NCBI RefSeq assembly: GCF_000005505.3
Contig: NC_016133.3
Span: forward strand, 40,327,237-40,391,236
From: Brachypodium distachyon
Taxonomy: Eukaryota > Streptophyta > Magnoliopsida > Poales > Poaceae
DNA length: 64,000 nt
Direction of reading: 5' to 3'
Shown: piece after piece, positions 22,476 through 32,273 of the stretch
Numbering within the stretch: the first letter of the stretch is position 1
Layout: each line of letters starts with the position of its first letter
Program-made: the position numbers and the translations under genes
Notes under the pieces: model-generated
Database searches by the model: none
What the model saw: the letters and a program-made list of their open reading frames with translations, nothing else
What the model was told of the DNA's origin: nothing

Positions 22476-23076
22476 ATCCGTGGCTCTACCCGGCGCCGTG
22501 TCGTGGTCACAGATGAACCATCGTCTACAAATTTGTGAGGTCCGCGGCTCTACCCGGCGCTGTGTCGTCGTCACGGACGGTTAAAAAAAGAAAAAGATAT
22601 TATGGCATCCGTGGCTCTACCCGGTGCCGTGTCGTCGCCACGGATGGACCACCATCTCAAATATGCTCTATACATTCATGATGTCCGCGGCTCTACCTGG
22701 CGCCGTGTCGTCATCTTGGATAATCATTTGGCACGAGAAAGATGTTTTTTGGCATCCGTGGCTCTACCTGGCGCCGTGTCGCAGCCACGGATGGACCCCC
22801 ATTGCTCGCTATAAATTCGTGAGTCCGCGACTCTACCCGGCGCCATGTCGTCGTCGCGGACGTTTAAAAAAAAGAGAGAAAGAGATATTATGGCATCCGT
22901 GGCTCTACCCAGCGCCGTGTCACAGCCACGGATCGACTACCATTTCCGTTTACAAATTTGTGAGGTTCGCGACTCTACCTGGTGCCATGTCGTCGTCGCG
23001 GATGGTTAACAAAAAAGAGAGAAAGTGATACTATGGCATCCGTGGATCTACCATGCGTCGGGGCGCTGCCACGGAT
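22476..23076 (+). repeat. Array of nine 39-nt hairpin units with two alternating, covarying stems
   Basis: Units lie at 22476-22514, 22540-22578, 22607-22645, 22683-22721, 22754-22792, 22823-22861, 22895-22933, 22965-23003 and 23038-23076, each exactly 39 nt. Odd units have the stem ATCCGTGGC/GCCACGGAT; even units have GTCCGCGAC/GTCGCGGAC or close variants. Units 3, 5, 6, 7 and 9 pair perfectly over 8-10 bp. Unit 8 pairs over 9 with two G-U pairs. Units 1, 2 and 4 keep 7 of 8 pairs. The loop is conserved as CTCTACC-GGCGCC-TGTCG. Spacers between odd and even units differ in length and sequence, with A-rich spacers after most even units. Pairs change together between the two types (A-T to G-C at the base, T-A to C-G in the middle), which suggests selection on RNA or cruciform structure. 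Confidence 0.9.
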
Positions 23077-23746
23077 GGACCATCGTCGCCATGCGTCTCA
23101 GACAGTCCATCTTTTCTTGTGAGGGTGCTGTCGACTCAGTGTTTGGAAGGTTTATGACTTCGACCAAGGCACAAGAAGCAAGGATCAGGCAGTCCATCTT
23201 CTCTCGAGAGGGTGCTGGTGATTATGAATATAATGTTCAGAGGATTAAAGATCAGTGTGGTAACATCTGTTGTTGTATGCAAACAATCATATAGTGGATT
23301 TGGCCATCGTGCCACCGTGGTTTTTTACCCGATTTGGGTTTTCCACATTAAATATGTGTCTCATGTGTGTGCTTGATGACTCGTATTATTTGCTGCATAA
23401 CCTTGCGATGATCTGAGCCCAAGATTTTATAAAGATGACCATTGACACTTTGGTGTAGCTTAATCGGAGGTGTTCTGCGAGTATATATGCCGCAGATGTA
23501 ATTAACTGAAATTCTTTCGAGATTTTAGGAATCAAGAATCCTTGCAATCGTCAAAGTCAGATAATTATCCAGGCGCACTTCAGAAAATACATATGAAAAG
23601 GGAATTTGTAAATTGTCAAGAATCGATAAGATACAAATTTTCCTATTCCCATATGTTTATATCAGTATAATTTGTATACTATGGTATACTGGCACGCCCG
23701 CAATTTAAACGCCATAGCGGATAAATTTAAATATTTATCTAGCAAA

Positions 23747-24747
23747 AACATAGGCCAAACTGCCTGGGCGGGCTGGGTATTGCTGACATCGAACGTTTTG
23801 GGCGGGCCCTCAGGCTTCGTTGGTTGTGGCTACGGTGGAACGACCCTGACAGACCGTGGGTGGGATACCCGCTTCCCTGCGACAGCTCGGACATGGCCCA
23901 GTTCCGGGCCTCCACTCGCATCACGGTGGGCGACGGCAACACGGCCCAATTCTGGCTTGACAATTGGTCAGGCTATGGGCCCTTCTGCTCCCGTGCTTCG
24001 GAGCTCTTCAGGATTGTGACTCGCAAGAACAGATCGGTGGCTAAGGAAATGCTCAATGATAACTGGATCCGTGGGTTGAGCCGCCTCTCCTCGCTGTAGC
24101 ATCTCAGGGAGTTCCTGGATCTGGCCAGGATTGTTGGTTCCACCCTCCTTGACCCCCAAAGACCGGACTCCGTCACCTGGACCTGGACCACGGATGGCGC
24201 GTACTCCTGCCGCTCCGCCTACCGAGCACAATTCCATGGCTCCTTTCCTCATTTTTCGTCCTCCAAGATTTGGGAGGCTGACACGGAGCCCAAATGTCGC
24301 GTCTTCGCCTGGCTCCTGCTTCAGAACCGCATCCTCACAGCCGATAGACTCGCCATCCGGGGCTGTCCTCATGATCCAACGTGCCAGCTTTGCTTGGGCG
24401 CCCCGGAGACCGCCCTTCATTTATGCATGGATTGCCCGTTTACCAAAGGTGTGGGGCGCTTTCTTAGGACATGGACGAGTGAGGGTGCGGTCCCGGCGAC
24501 GCCTTTTGGCTCCATTGACGAGTGGTGGGACGCTTCCCTTCCCCGGGACGACAAGGCTGCTGAGAGGAGGATGAGTGGCCACCTTATTTATATCTGGTGG
24601 AATGCCTGGAAGGAGCGCAACCGCCGCATTTTCAACCTCGCACGCCTCACTTATGTCGAGGTCGCCCACCTCGCCTTGGAGGACATCACACAACGTCGTT
24701 TGGCTTTCAGTCTCCCGGCCGCTAGCCTTGCCCTTGAACCATACTAG
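23747..24747 (+). pseudogene. LINE ORF2, 3' part: C-terminal region with zf-RVT domain
   Basis: LINE homology resumes at CLGGLGIADIERFGRALRLRW and continues in one frame to the TAG at 24745, broken only by a stop at 24097. The zf-RVT domain is clear: KIWEADTEPKCRVFAWLLLQ, ILTADRLAIRGC, CQLCLGAPETALHLCMDC, then WWNAWKERNRRIF. A 3' UTR of about 120 bases leads to the A-tract. Codon use and GC content match the 5' part. Confidence 0.86.
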
Positions 24748-24875
24748 GCTTTGCGTTTGCGTTGGCCCGGGGTTTTGTGCGTTTTCTCCTTGTATAGCAA
24801 TAACGTCATCTCTCTGTAAATACTGTTTGCTCTCTTTTTAACGAGAAGTCAGTGCTCCTGGCCGTTCTAAAAAAA

Positions 24876-24888
24876 AATTGGGTTTCTT
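24876..24888. repeat. Right target-site duplication of the LINE
   Basis: AATTGGGTTTCTT directly after the A-tract, matching 15058-15070. The first two A residues cannot be told apart from the tail. Confidence 0.85.
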
Positions 24889-25705
24889 TCTTCAGAGAAA
24901 TCATATCGAGTTCGCGCTTCCCAGTTGCCACGCCTGGCTGCGCTGCACTGTCTGGTCTGGCCGGTCTGATCGATGCATCTCTCTCATTTTCTGGACGGCA
25001 TTTAACGTCTGCAGCAAACACACACGGTGCAGTGTTTATGCCTGCGCGTCTGAAAGGTGCGGCGAAGCCAGGTCTCTGTGTGCACCTGCGCAGTGCAGAC
25101 AGCGCTAGTCTAGCTGGATTGGAGCACTGCATCTGGAACTGCACAGTGATACAATCTGGACTGGTTGAGTAATTTTGAACCAAGACTCAGCTGTATACTT
25201 ATGTGGCTGTAACAAAATAATAGTCATTGTCGAAATATTACATGTATCTAAACACTTTTAAAAAATAGATAAATTCATATTTGAGCAAACTTGAGACAAG
25301 AAATTTAAGATCGGAGAGAGTAATAAATAATCGGCCAGCAATGCAGATGTTATCGAGGTCGGCGATCATATCTCAATTCTACTGTAAGTTTCTGACACTA
25401 TCTGAATACGTAGTGATGCAGTAGTCTGGGCCATATCGAGATACGAACGTTTTTTTTTTGTTGAGCGCATAAATTCATGTTGGGGTAATGAATCGCAGGA
25501 ACTGACCGCTGTCTTCTCTCAAAAAAAAAAACTCATGTTGGGCTTGGTAGTAGGCCTCTTAGAAAATGTTCGCAGACGATTGGATTGCTAAGAGAACTGA
25601 ATGAAATGGGCCTGTAATCACGCGTAGGGCTGTTCCGGCCTGGCAGGCTGGCACACACTTCCGATCTGTGTCATGCCTCTTGTGCTTGCTTAAACAACTT
25701 TGGCA
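24889..25705. other. Intergenic; no gene recognised
   Basis: The first 300 bp read open on both strands without a recognisable domain. The rest is AT-rich with homopolymer runs. Confidence 0.4.
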
Positions 25706-25829
25706 CTCCCTCCGTCCAACAAAAGATGTATCAATTTTGACTAAATTTAAGTGTATTTATATACTAAGTCATGTATAGATACATATAAATTTTGACAAAC
25801 TTGAGATATCTTTTATCGGAAGGAGAGAG
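25706..25829. mobile_element. Short Stowaway-type MITE
   Basis: The left end is CTCCCTCCGTCCAACAAAAG and the right end is the imperfect inverse (CTTTTATCGGAAGGAGAGAG). The interior arms ATGTATC / GATACAT fold back. It is about 124 bp long, with somewhat diverged termini. Confidence 0.72.
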
Positions 25830-25964
25830 CACATGAGACCATGTGAAAGGGCCTAAAATGGTCGGGGTTCTAGTGAGCCCCAGACTCTTGCGAGAAATTA
25901 AATGGAACTAGAAAGGATAGGAGAATAAAAAGGTGATATTTCTAGTAAAATGAGAAAAATATAT

Positions 25965-26032
25965 TACTCCCTCCGACCTATATTACTTGTCTCAAATTTG
26001 TCCAAATATGGATGTATCTATCTTATCTTACT
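25965..26032. mobile_element. Left half of a Stowaway MITE split by the 4.3-kb element
   Basis: It begins TACTCCCTCCGACCTATATTACTTG and runs into the element at about 26033. The missing half lies at 30343-30396, inverted as expected: GACAAGTAATATCGGTCGG followed by AAAGAGTA. Confidence 0.78.
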
Positions 26033-26399
26033 CCTAGCAGAATGTTCCCGTGCGTTGCTACGGAACAACAAAATGAAAAGATACACTCAAAATATATCTA
26101 CTTCCTAAGAAGACAACAATGCATTCTTTCCGAAATTTATATAACACCACCCAGTCAAAAAAGTATTTGACTGAAATGCTCCACTATGTAGGATCCCACA
26201 CTTAAGTTAAACTTTAACCGATTGCAACATTGAGGAGATAATTTTCCGCCCCTGCGTTGTTACGAACAATAAAATACATGATGTGGGCCGATGGTTGAGA
26301 AGTTTAATAATTTTCAAAAAAAGAAAAGACTTGGGGGGGTTGTGGGCTGGTTTGGCTTAGACCCAAACGAGGGAGGGAGTGGCCTAAGGCCTTTAGGGT

Positions 26400-27950
26400 T
26401 TTGGGGAGGCAGTGGGCCTTGGAGGGTGGCCCAGGTAGGAGGGCACGAGAGTTGCTTCCGTTCGGGAGAAACAATGGTAGCTGCGGCTCTACTGGCTGCT
26501 GCTCGCCAGCGATAGAGGGAGGAGGAGGTGGCGCTGAAGTGACGGTGATGGCGGGTGACCCTGGTTTCGAGGCCGCGCGGTATGGTGATGGAGGTCGGCG
26601 GCGGCGGCGTCCGACGTGGAGGCGGTGGCGCAGTTGGCGTCGTCCGCGGAGGTGGTGGCGGAGTAGACATCGTCGTCATGGCGGTGCCGCAGGTGGGAAG
26701 CAGGGAGCTGTAGGGGTCCGATGGCTCGCCGGAGTGAGGTTCGGGTGGCTTCCCTGTTGTGGTACTGCCACGATCAATAGAGGGAGACGACGCAAGAGGA
26801 GCCGGAGTGAACGACGACGACGACGACCCGTGGTGGCCGAGCACCGGCACCGACGGGTATGGCGGGCTGGGCCCATCGGGTTACACTGCGGGGGTGGCCG
26901 TGCTCATGAGCTTGCTAGTCATCGTCGCTGTTGGGGGGCCGGCGCTGTGCCACTGGGAGCTCGTCAGCGCGACTGGGAGAGACGCTGCCGCGGGGGTGCC
27001 GCGGAGGGCTCGGATGCGGGAGGCCTTCTTTTTTAGGGATTGACAACAGCTAAGCGAAACGGGTTTTTTCTCGTGCGGGAGTGGCATGTCACTCGTAATT
27101 TTAATGAAAAGACTTACCTCGACGTATATACTATCGTCACCAACTCTAATTTAATATATTGTATAGATAAAAAGCCTAATGTTGGTGGCGGTACGTCTCC
27201 CCATCTTCGCGTGAGTGGGACATGTTTTCCAGTGCCTTCCATCCCCAAGCTCGATTGGAACCAATTCTTTCCGCGTCGCCGTCGCCGACCAGTGTTCCTC
27301 CCTCCGTCCTTGGATTTCTTCTCTGGTCACCGGCCACCCCGCCATCCTCCGCCCCCCTCTCTCATCTGTGGAGGGCGACGCCGCCAGCCCGCCACAGAGC
27401 AGGTTTCGGCCCCTTCCCTTGGCTGCCCTCATCCATGACCATGAGGACGGCGCGGTCGCGGATCCTCTGGACGCTCCAACAGCCAGGGTCGCTAAGAAGG
27501 GGAGAAAGGAGGTGAGACTGCCCCTCCCTCTGCCCAAACCAACACAGTTATTCTCGCCTCTCGGTGTCGGCGCCCAGGCGGCCACCGCTCATCGCACCTC
27601 CCTCCGTCCAGGCCAACACAGCCAGCCTTTGCCACTCTCTCATCTTTGGATGGCAACGAACGCCGCCAGGCCCGCCAGCCCACCACAGAGCAGGTCCCAG
27701 TCCTGCCCTCATCCTTGAGGAAGCCCCTGTGCTGCCTGTCCTTCAGGCGCTCCAGCAGCCAGCGAGTTGCCGGGCTGTGGGTACGGACGGGTCAGGCCTG
27801 GGCTCGCTGCTCTTCTCCCCCTCTCTTTCTCATTCGCCAGCCACAGATCCCCGGCTCGCTTCCACCACCGGCGTCCGTGAGCTCACTGCTCACCTCCGCA
27901 ACTGGTCAAATCCCCACTGCCACAGTGCCACCTGCGCCAGTGACTTAGCT
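26400..27950. other. GC-rich cargo of the 4.3-kb element, possibly captured sequence
   Basis: Two GC-rich blocks are separated by about 180 bp of AT-rich DNA. Open frames run on both strands (for example 26401-27036 plus, 27215-27718 plus) and are rich in Arg, Gly, Pro and Ser, with no domain I can name. A phrase around GCCAGCCCGCCACAGAGCAGGT-like sequence occurs near 27385 and again near 27675, an internal duplication about 290 bp apart. It could be gene fragments carried by a non-autonomous transposon or a non-coding promoter/exon. Confidence 0.35.
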
Positions 27951-30309
27951 TGATCAGGTATTTTTATTTGCATAGTTTCCCATGAGGTGGAAATTTCCAG
28001 TGTTATAGGGATTCATGAATCCGTGGGCATGATTCAGGGTGTCTGATTTGGCAAAAACAACTGGTCACATTTAACCCTAGAAATGTATAGATCGTGTTGG
28101 ATATTCATGGCAAGGAGGGATACACGCACTATTGAATGTTCTTGGCAAGGAGACACACGCACGCGCACATGAGTCAGAGTATTTCAGTAGAACTATAGCA
28201 TTTTCACTATAAGTAATTGGAGACAGAAGTCTGCTCATTCAAGTTTTACTTTTTCTCTTGTATTGTAACTGAAGGTTAACAAGCCCAAGTTTTCGTCATT
28301 GTCAGTATCATAGTCTCGATGTGTAAGTGTGACCGCAATTTCTGTATACTTGTAATCCCCGACGCTGGATGATTTCATTGTTGCATATTTGTTCGGCGCA
28401 ATGTATCGTTAGTGCAGAGTAGAAAATGACATGATTTCGGCTAAACTCTACCAGATTAAGTTGTGACTGAATTATGCTTTCTTCTGTCTCAAAATGGAAA
28501 AGGCTAAGAAGGAAGGTACAGTTTAAATATCCAACCGCTGATGGGGTCGGTACCATCATGCTTAAGAGAAGCAATTTTCTATGCTCACTATTATGAGTTT
28601 CCTTTTCACTGAGTCAACTTCTTACCAGCTGCAGTGGTATGAATGTTAATTCCTTTTAAGTTCTAGGTGCTCACCAAAAGTTTTTTTCTGAGTCTGAAGC
28701 TGCAATTGATCGAAAATGTTTGTTAGGTTTATTTCTAATTGCCTCCATATAGAAGGTAAATTATTATTTGATTCTCAATGGAAACTTTTCTCAGGGTAAG
28801 ATAAGATTTTTCTCTGTAGCTTTATTTACTTACGTAAATGTTATTCTCCTGTAAAGTCTTTTGAGTTAACCATTTAAGATAGGTATAAGTTATAACACAT
28901 GGATTAATTCATAAGCATTTACTATCACTAATACATGTTTTGTAAGCATTACTATCTTAAGCCCTTTAGAACTATCGTTTACAATCCAGGGTGAAGCTAG
29001 ATTCAATTCTTTGCCTTACAATTGAACTATCTTTTACATCAAAAGATCATAGCTGATGTGTGTCAGATAAAACTTGAGAAATATATGTACAGGTCAAGAA
29101 ATTTTTGTGCATATCAGATTATCATTTAGCAGAGAGCAGGTCTTGGTCAAGGAAAAGTCCATACTGAATAAGCTCCAGGTGTATATGTTCATCATTCGAT
29201 ACTTGAAAGCTGCAACTGGTGGCAAGGTCATAACACAGTGACCCGTTCTCCGTAACGCTGCCCCTGATTTCACTCATTGAGGTGTAACGTGCAATTTATT
29301 GTTGTCAGCAACGCAGCTGGAGAACATGGAAACTGGCTTAAGCTGGTTCTGTACTCGACGTGACTCCACCGTCGAGCGATACCGTGAAGCACCAGACTGG
29401 CTTTGCTGACTTACAGTTGTTGTTGTACATATTTTTCCTGATTTAATCTTTCTTAGTGCGAAATCTGATAATTTGCATCAGAGCCTAACCGCACTCTAAA
29501 CTAAATTGCGATGCTCACATGCTACTCTGATCATGTCATCTACTTTCTGAAATCTGCTTATTTACATCAAACCCGAATATCACGTTATATTGTGTTTTCT
29601 CACATGCTATGGTGACCAAATTATTGCTTCCTACTTAATGTGCATACTTCACATGCACCGGCAACAAACTTATCAGGCACGTGTAATGTGTATAAGAATT
29701 CTATTGGCTTATGTAGTTTTGTTAATTAGTGGGCTAAGAATTCTATTGGCTTATAAGAATTCCTCCACAACATTTTGTTTTAAATTATATTTCGCCCATG
29801 CTTTAGGTTGAAAGAATCCAGATTCGTACTTCCACAAGTAATTTCAAATAAACTTGCAATGCACATGGTAGTTACTAAAGATGTCTACTCACTTTTAGGC
29901 GTGTGGATATTACAGTCTCGCAAGAGCATGTTGTTGATTTTTTTAGTTTATTTTGTAAGTTTGATTCTGACTGATGGTGTTTACCCACGATGCTTCTTTC
30001 CTTTCCTGTATTGTTTTTTTTTGGAAGGTGAAGAAGCTCTTGCAGAGAAACACCTCTTGGTGTGGTTGTGGAGTCATAGATGCATGACTCCACCCATCAG
30101 GATTCAAATCTTGGTGTTGTATGTTTATCGGGTGACTGCGTAGAGGAAATATTGATAGATGTGAGCGGGAGAATATGAAATTTTTGCTCCATCGACGTCT
30201 TGCCCTCACAAAGACATGAGATATGTAAAAATCAAACATGATTCGTGAATTATATTTATTTTGTAAAAATCTAACAACAAAGAATGTTATGGTTTTGTAT
30301 CAATGCAAT
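27951..30309. other. AT-rich interior of the 4.3-kb element; no gene recognised
   Basis: No long frames and no domain. A short direct repeat of AAGAATTCTATTGGCTTAT occurs at 29694 and 29740. The piece near 30020-30140 (CTTGGTGTGGTTGTGGAGTC...) resembles, in inverted form, a segment near 52670-52745, so a second repeat family is mixed in. Confidence 0.4.
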
Positions 30310-30342
30310 GTGGTTCCGTAGCAGCACACGGGCACCTTACTA

Positions 30343-30396
30343 GTGTTTATAGATACATGTAATATTTCGACAAGTAATATCGGTCGGAAAGAGTAT
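30343..30396. mobile_element. Right half of the split Stowaway MITE
   Basis: TATAGATACATGTAATATTTC... ending GGTCGGAAAGAGTA pairs with the left half at 25965-26032. Together they form a complete inverted-repeat MITE of about 120 bp. Confidence 0.75.
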
Positions 30397-32273
30397 ATGA
30401 ATAATCTTTGAAAATAAAATGAAAATAATCAAAAAATGGAGAAAACATAGACCTAGGTCAAACAAGTCTAAGTACATATAGTACATACATTTACAGATGG
30501 AGAGAATTTAAATTTACTACCCATGTTTTTAAATATGTAAACACTAATATACGTAATACCAAACAAATGCTGTTTATTATATTTAATAGCAGGCCTAGTG
30601 ATAGTTGCATACGCTTTTGATTTTTTCTACGAAGCCGCCGATCAAAATTAACAAAGTTTGACTTAAAATAACCCTAAACGTGCTGATATTTAGAAACAGA
30701 GTGACTACTACATGGTTATGGAGCAGTTCACGACCACTGGCCCACCGGGGCGTGGCAACATGCGATCGTCACCCTTACATAGGTTCTTCTTGAAGCTGTT
30801 CGTCGTGGCAGTCAAAGACTTAACCGACGGACGCATCGACGTGCTGGTCAAAAATTCAAATAAAAGAAAGTCAGCCCGTGCAAGTGCAACGACAGACAGA
30901 AAGAAAGTCGGACCCCTTAAAAAACGGTCCTACGGTCTGGTACGACGCGTGCACACGAGGGCCCTTCTAGGAAAAGAAATAGACCGCCCGCAGTTTCCTT
31001 GTTCGGCCCAGCCCCCAGCGCTCCGCCGTGCGTCACGTCGCAGCCAACACTTCGATCCCCAGCTGGAACCGCGGCTTCGCTTACGTACGCTGACGCTCTG
31101 ACGCTGACGCCCACGCTGACGCCTGTGTGCTCGCCCCGCACTCCACGCGACGCTCCCGCGACCGCGAGACCACCGAGACGCACGGAAGAGGCGAAGAAGG
31201 GCGAGACAGCTTGCGGCTACGGGTGTCTCCGTCGCCGATTTGACCGTTTCCCGCCGTCCTGCGCGCACCCGGCTGCGTGCGCGACGAGTGGCGGCTTGGC
31301 GACCGGGTAAATTCCGCGCCACGGGGACGAGTGGAGGGAGGGAGCTGTGGGCTGGGCTCTGATCTGCGTTGTTTGTGGAATTGTGGGCTGTATGCTGGCG
31401 GGGAGTGAGCTGCTGCCGCTCCCGTCGTTCTCCCCGCGGGTGAAGCAGTCTCCCTGAAAAGGACTCCGCTGCCATGGCCAGGAGTAGGGGAACCCGATAC
31501 AGATGTGTACTCAGAGTGGACTAAAATCTTGCAACAAATTCGATCGTTGGCTGCTTCTTACTGATGATTTTTTAGTTGCTTCGTAAGATTAGATGGCCCT
31601 CCAGTGATACAAGATCAGCAATTGGAGGCTGGCTACAACGAGTACGGGCCTAGGAAGTACTATAGGAACTACGGTAGCTATAACAAGCCGATACCGTGTG
31701 CTGTCGCCCGTGAGTGAGGTTGCTGCTCACGTCAACGAAATACAGGGCAATCAGACGAAAATTGAAGACATGAATGGGGGGAAGAAATCACACTTTGCTT
31801 ACAACTACTGTATTCATCTTCATGTAGATATTCTGACTGGTGAAACATGTCCCTGCTCTTACCATCTTTGACACCAAGTATGGCAGGCAACATTTGGGTC
31901 AACGATTTGTTTATTGAAGCACCGTACCGCCATGCCACGTGATGGAAAACAGAGTAAATGAATGGTCAGTCACCAAACCTCCGGAACACCATGTGTGTCC
32001 CAAAGTACATGCTTTGCATACTAGGCTTTCGAATTCGATTATACTAGTATGTTAATCAGCTCGTGTTCATTGCTGTGAATACGATCAAGTATAGCACACA
32101 CCCAAAATTTCCGGACTGATACGTACATTTAGTACACCTAGTGATAATTCACAAACTCTGCTTTCGTGCAAATAGTACAACAGAGCCAAAGAAAAGGAGA
32201 AAAAACTAAAGGGCGAGATGGACTTTTTCTTTCCAAGCTACTCCAACGGCTAGGATCTAATCTCGCAGGAGGT
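30397..32273. other. Intergenic between the nested element and the ERF gene
   Basis: AT-rich at both ends. A GC-rich island at about 30920-31480 has overlapping frames on both strands. A minus-strand ATG at 31475 opens a 181-codon Arg-rich frame with no known domain. The island could be a gene relic or the first exon of an unannotated transcript. The 3' UTR of the ERF gene should lie just below 32274. Confidence 0.35.

Larger units (their letters stand above)
20355..23746. mobile_element. Foreign DNA inside the LINE: mosaic of repeats and an LTR-like promoter/leader
   Basis: This block interrupts ORF2. From left to right it holds diverged ~118-bp repeats (20355-21040), AT-rich DNA, five 80-bp repeats (21747-22146), a TATA box (22183), a GC-rich leader, nine hairpin units (22476-23076), and a segment around 23290-23350 (TATAGTGGATTTGGCC, GTGGTTTTTTACCCG) that resembles the U5 part of copia-type LTRs. 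I could not find LTR ends, a primer-binding site or a flanking duplication. The bases at the left junction read CACTACTA, which recalls a CACTA terminus. However, GATCCACTA is also what the LINE should read there, so that is not independent evidence. Confidence 0.6.
15071..24875 (+). mobile_element. L1-type LINE retrotransposon, degenerate, interrupted by about 3.4 kb
   Basis: The element carries an ORF1 (zinc knuckle plus DUF4283), an ORF2 (endonuclease, RT start, zf-RVT end) and a short A-tract at about 24869-24877. The 13-bp sequence AATTGGGTTTCTT occurs directly before the 5' end (15058-15070) and directly after the tail (24876-24888); its first two As are shared with the A-tract. This is the target duplication made by target-primed reverse transcription. 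It shows that the 5' and 3' coding blocks belong to one insertion, although they are separated by unrelated DNA (about 20355-23746). The RT core between RQGDPL and the CLGGLGIADIERF block, about 350 codons, is missing, so the interruption came with a deletion. Several frameshifts and stops make it inactive. Confidence 0.88.
26033..30342. mobile_element. 4.3-kb DNA element with terminal inverted repeats, inserted in a MITE
   Basis: The left end (CTAGCAGAATGTTCCCGTGCG-TTGCTACGGAAC) and the inverse of the right end (CTAGTAAGGTGCCCGTGTG-CTGCTACGGAAC) match over about 35 bp with a 2-base gap. It is flanked by the two halves of one Stowaway MITE. The CCCGTGCGTTGC terminus is common in grass genomes, but I cannot assign the superfamily with certainty, and I saw no clear target duplication. 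The interior has GC-rich blocks at 26400-27040 and 27200-27950 with overlapping frames and no transposase that I recognise. A second terminus-like copy (GCGTTGTTACGAACAATAAAAT) lies at about 26247. Confidence 0.7.

Noticed and set aside
22476..23076. CRISPR-like array, because of regular palindromic repeats
   Set aside because: Plant nuclear context, two alternating repeat types, A-rich non-unique spacers and no cas genes.
30930..31475. 181-codon Arg-rich frame upstream of the ERF gene
   Set aside because: No domain, and mirrored open frames on the other strand. Kept only as a GC-rich island.
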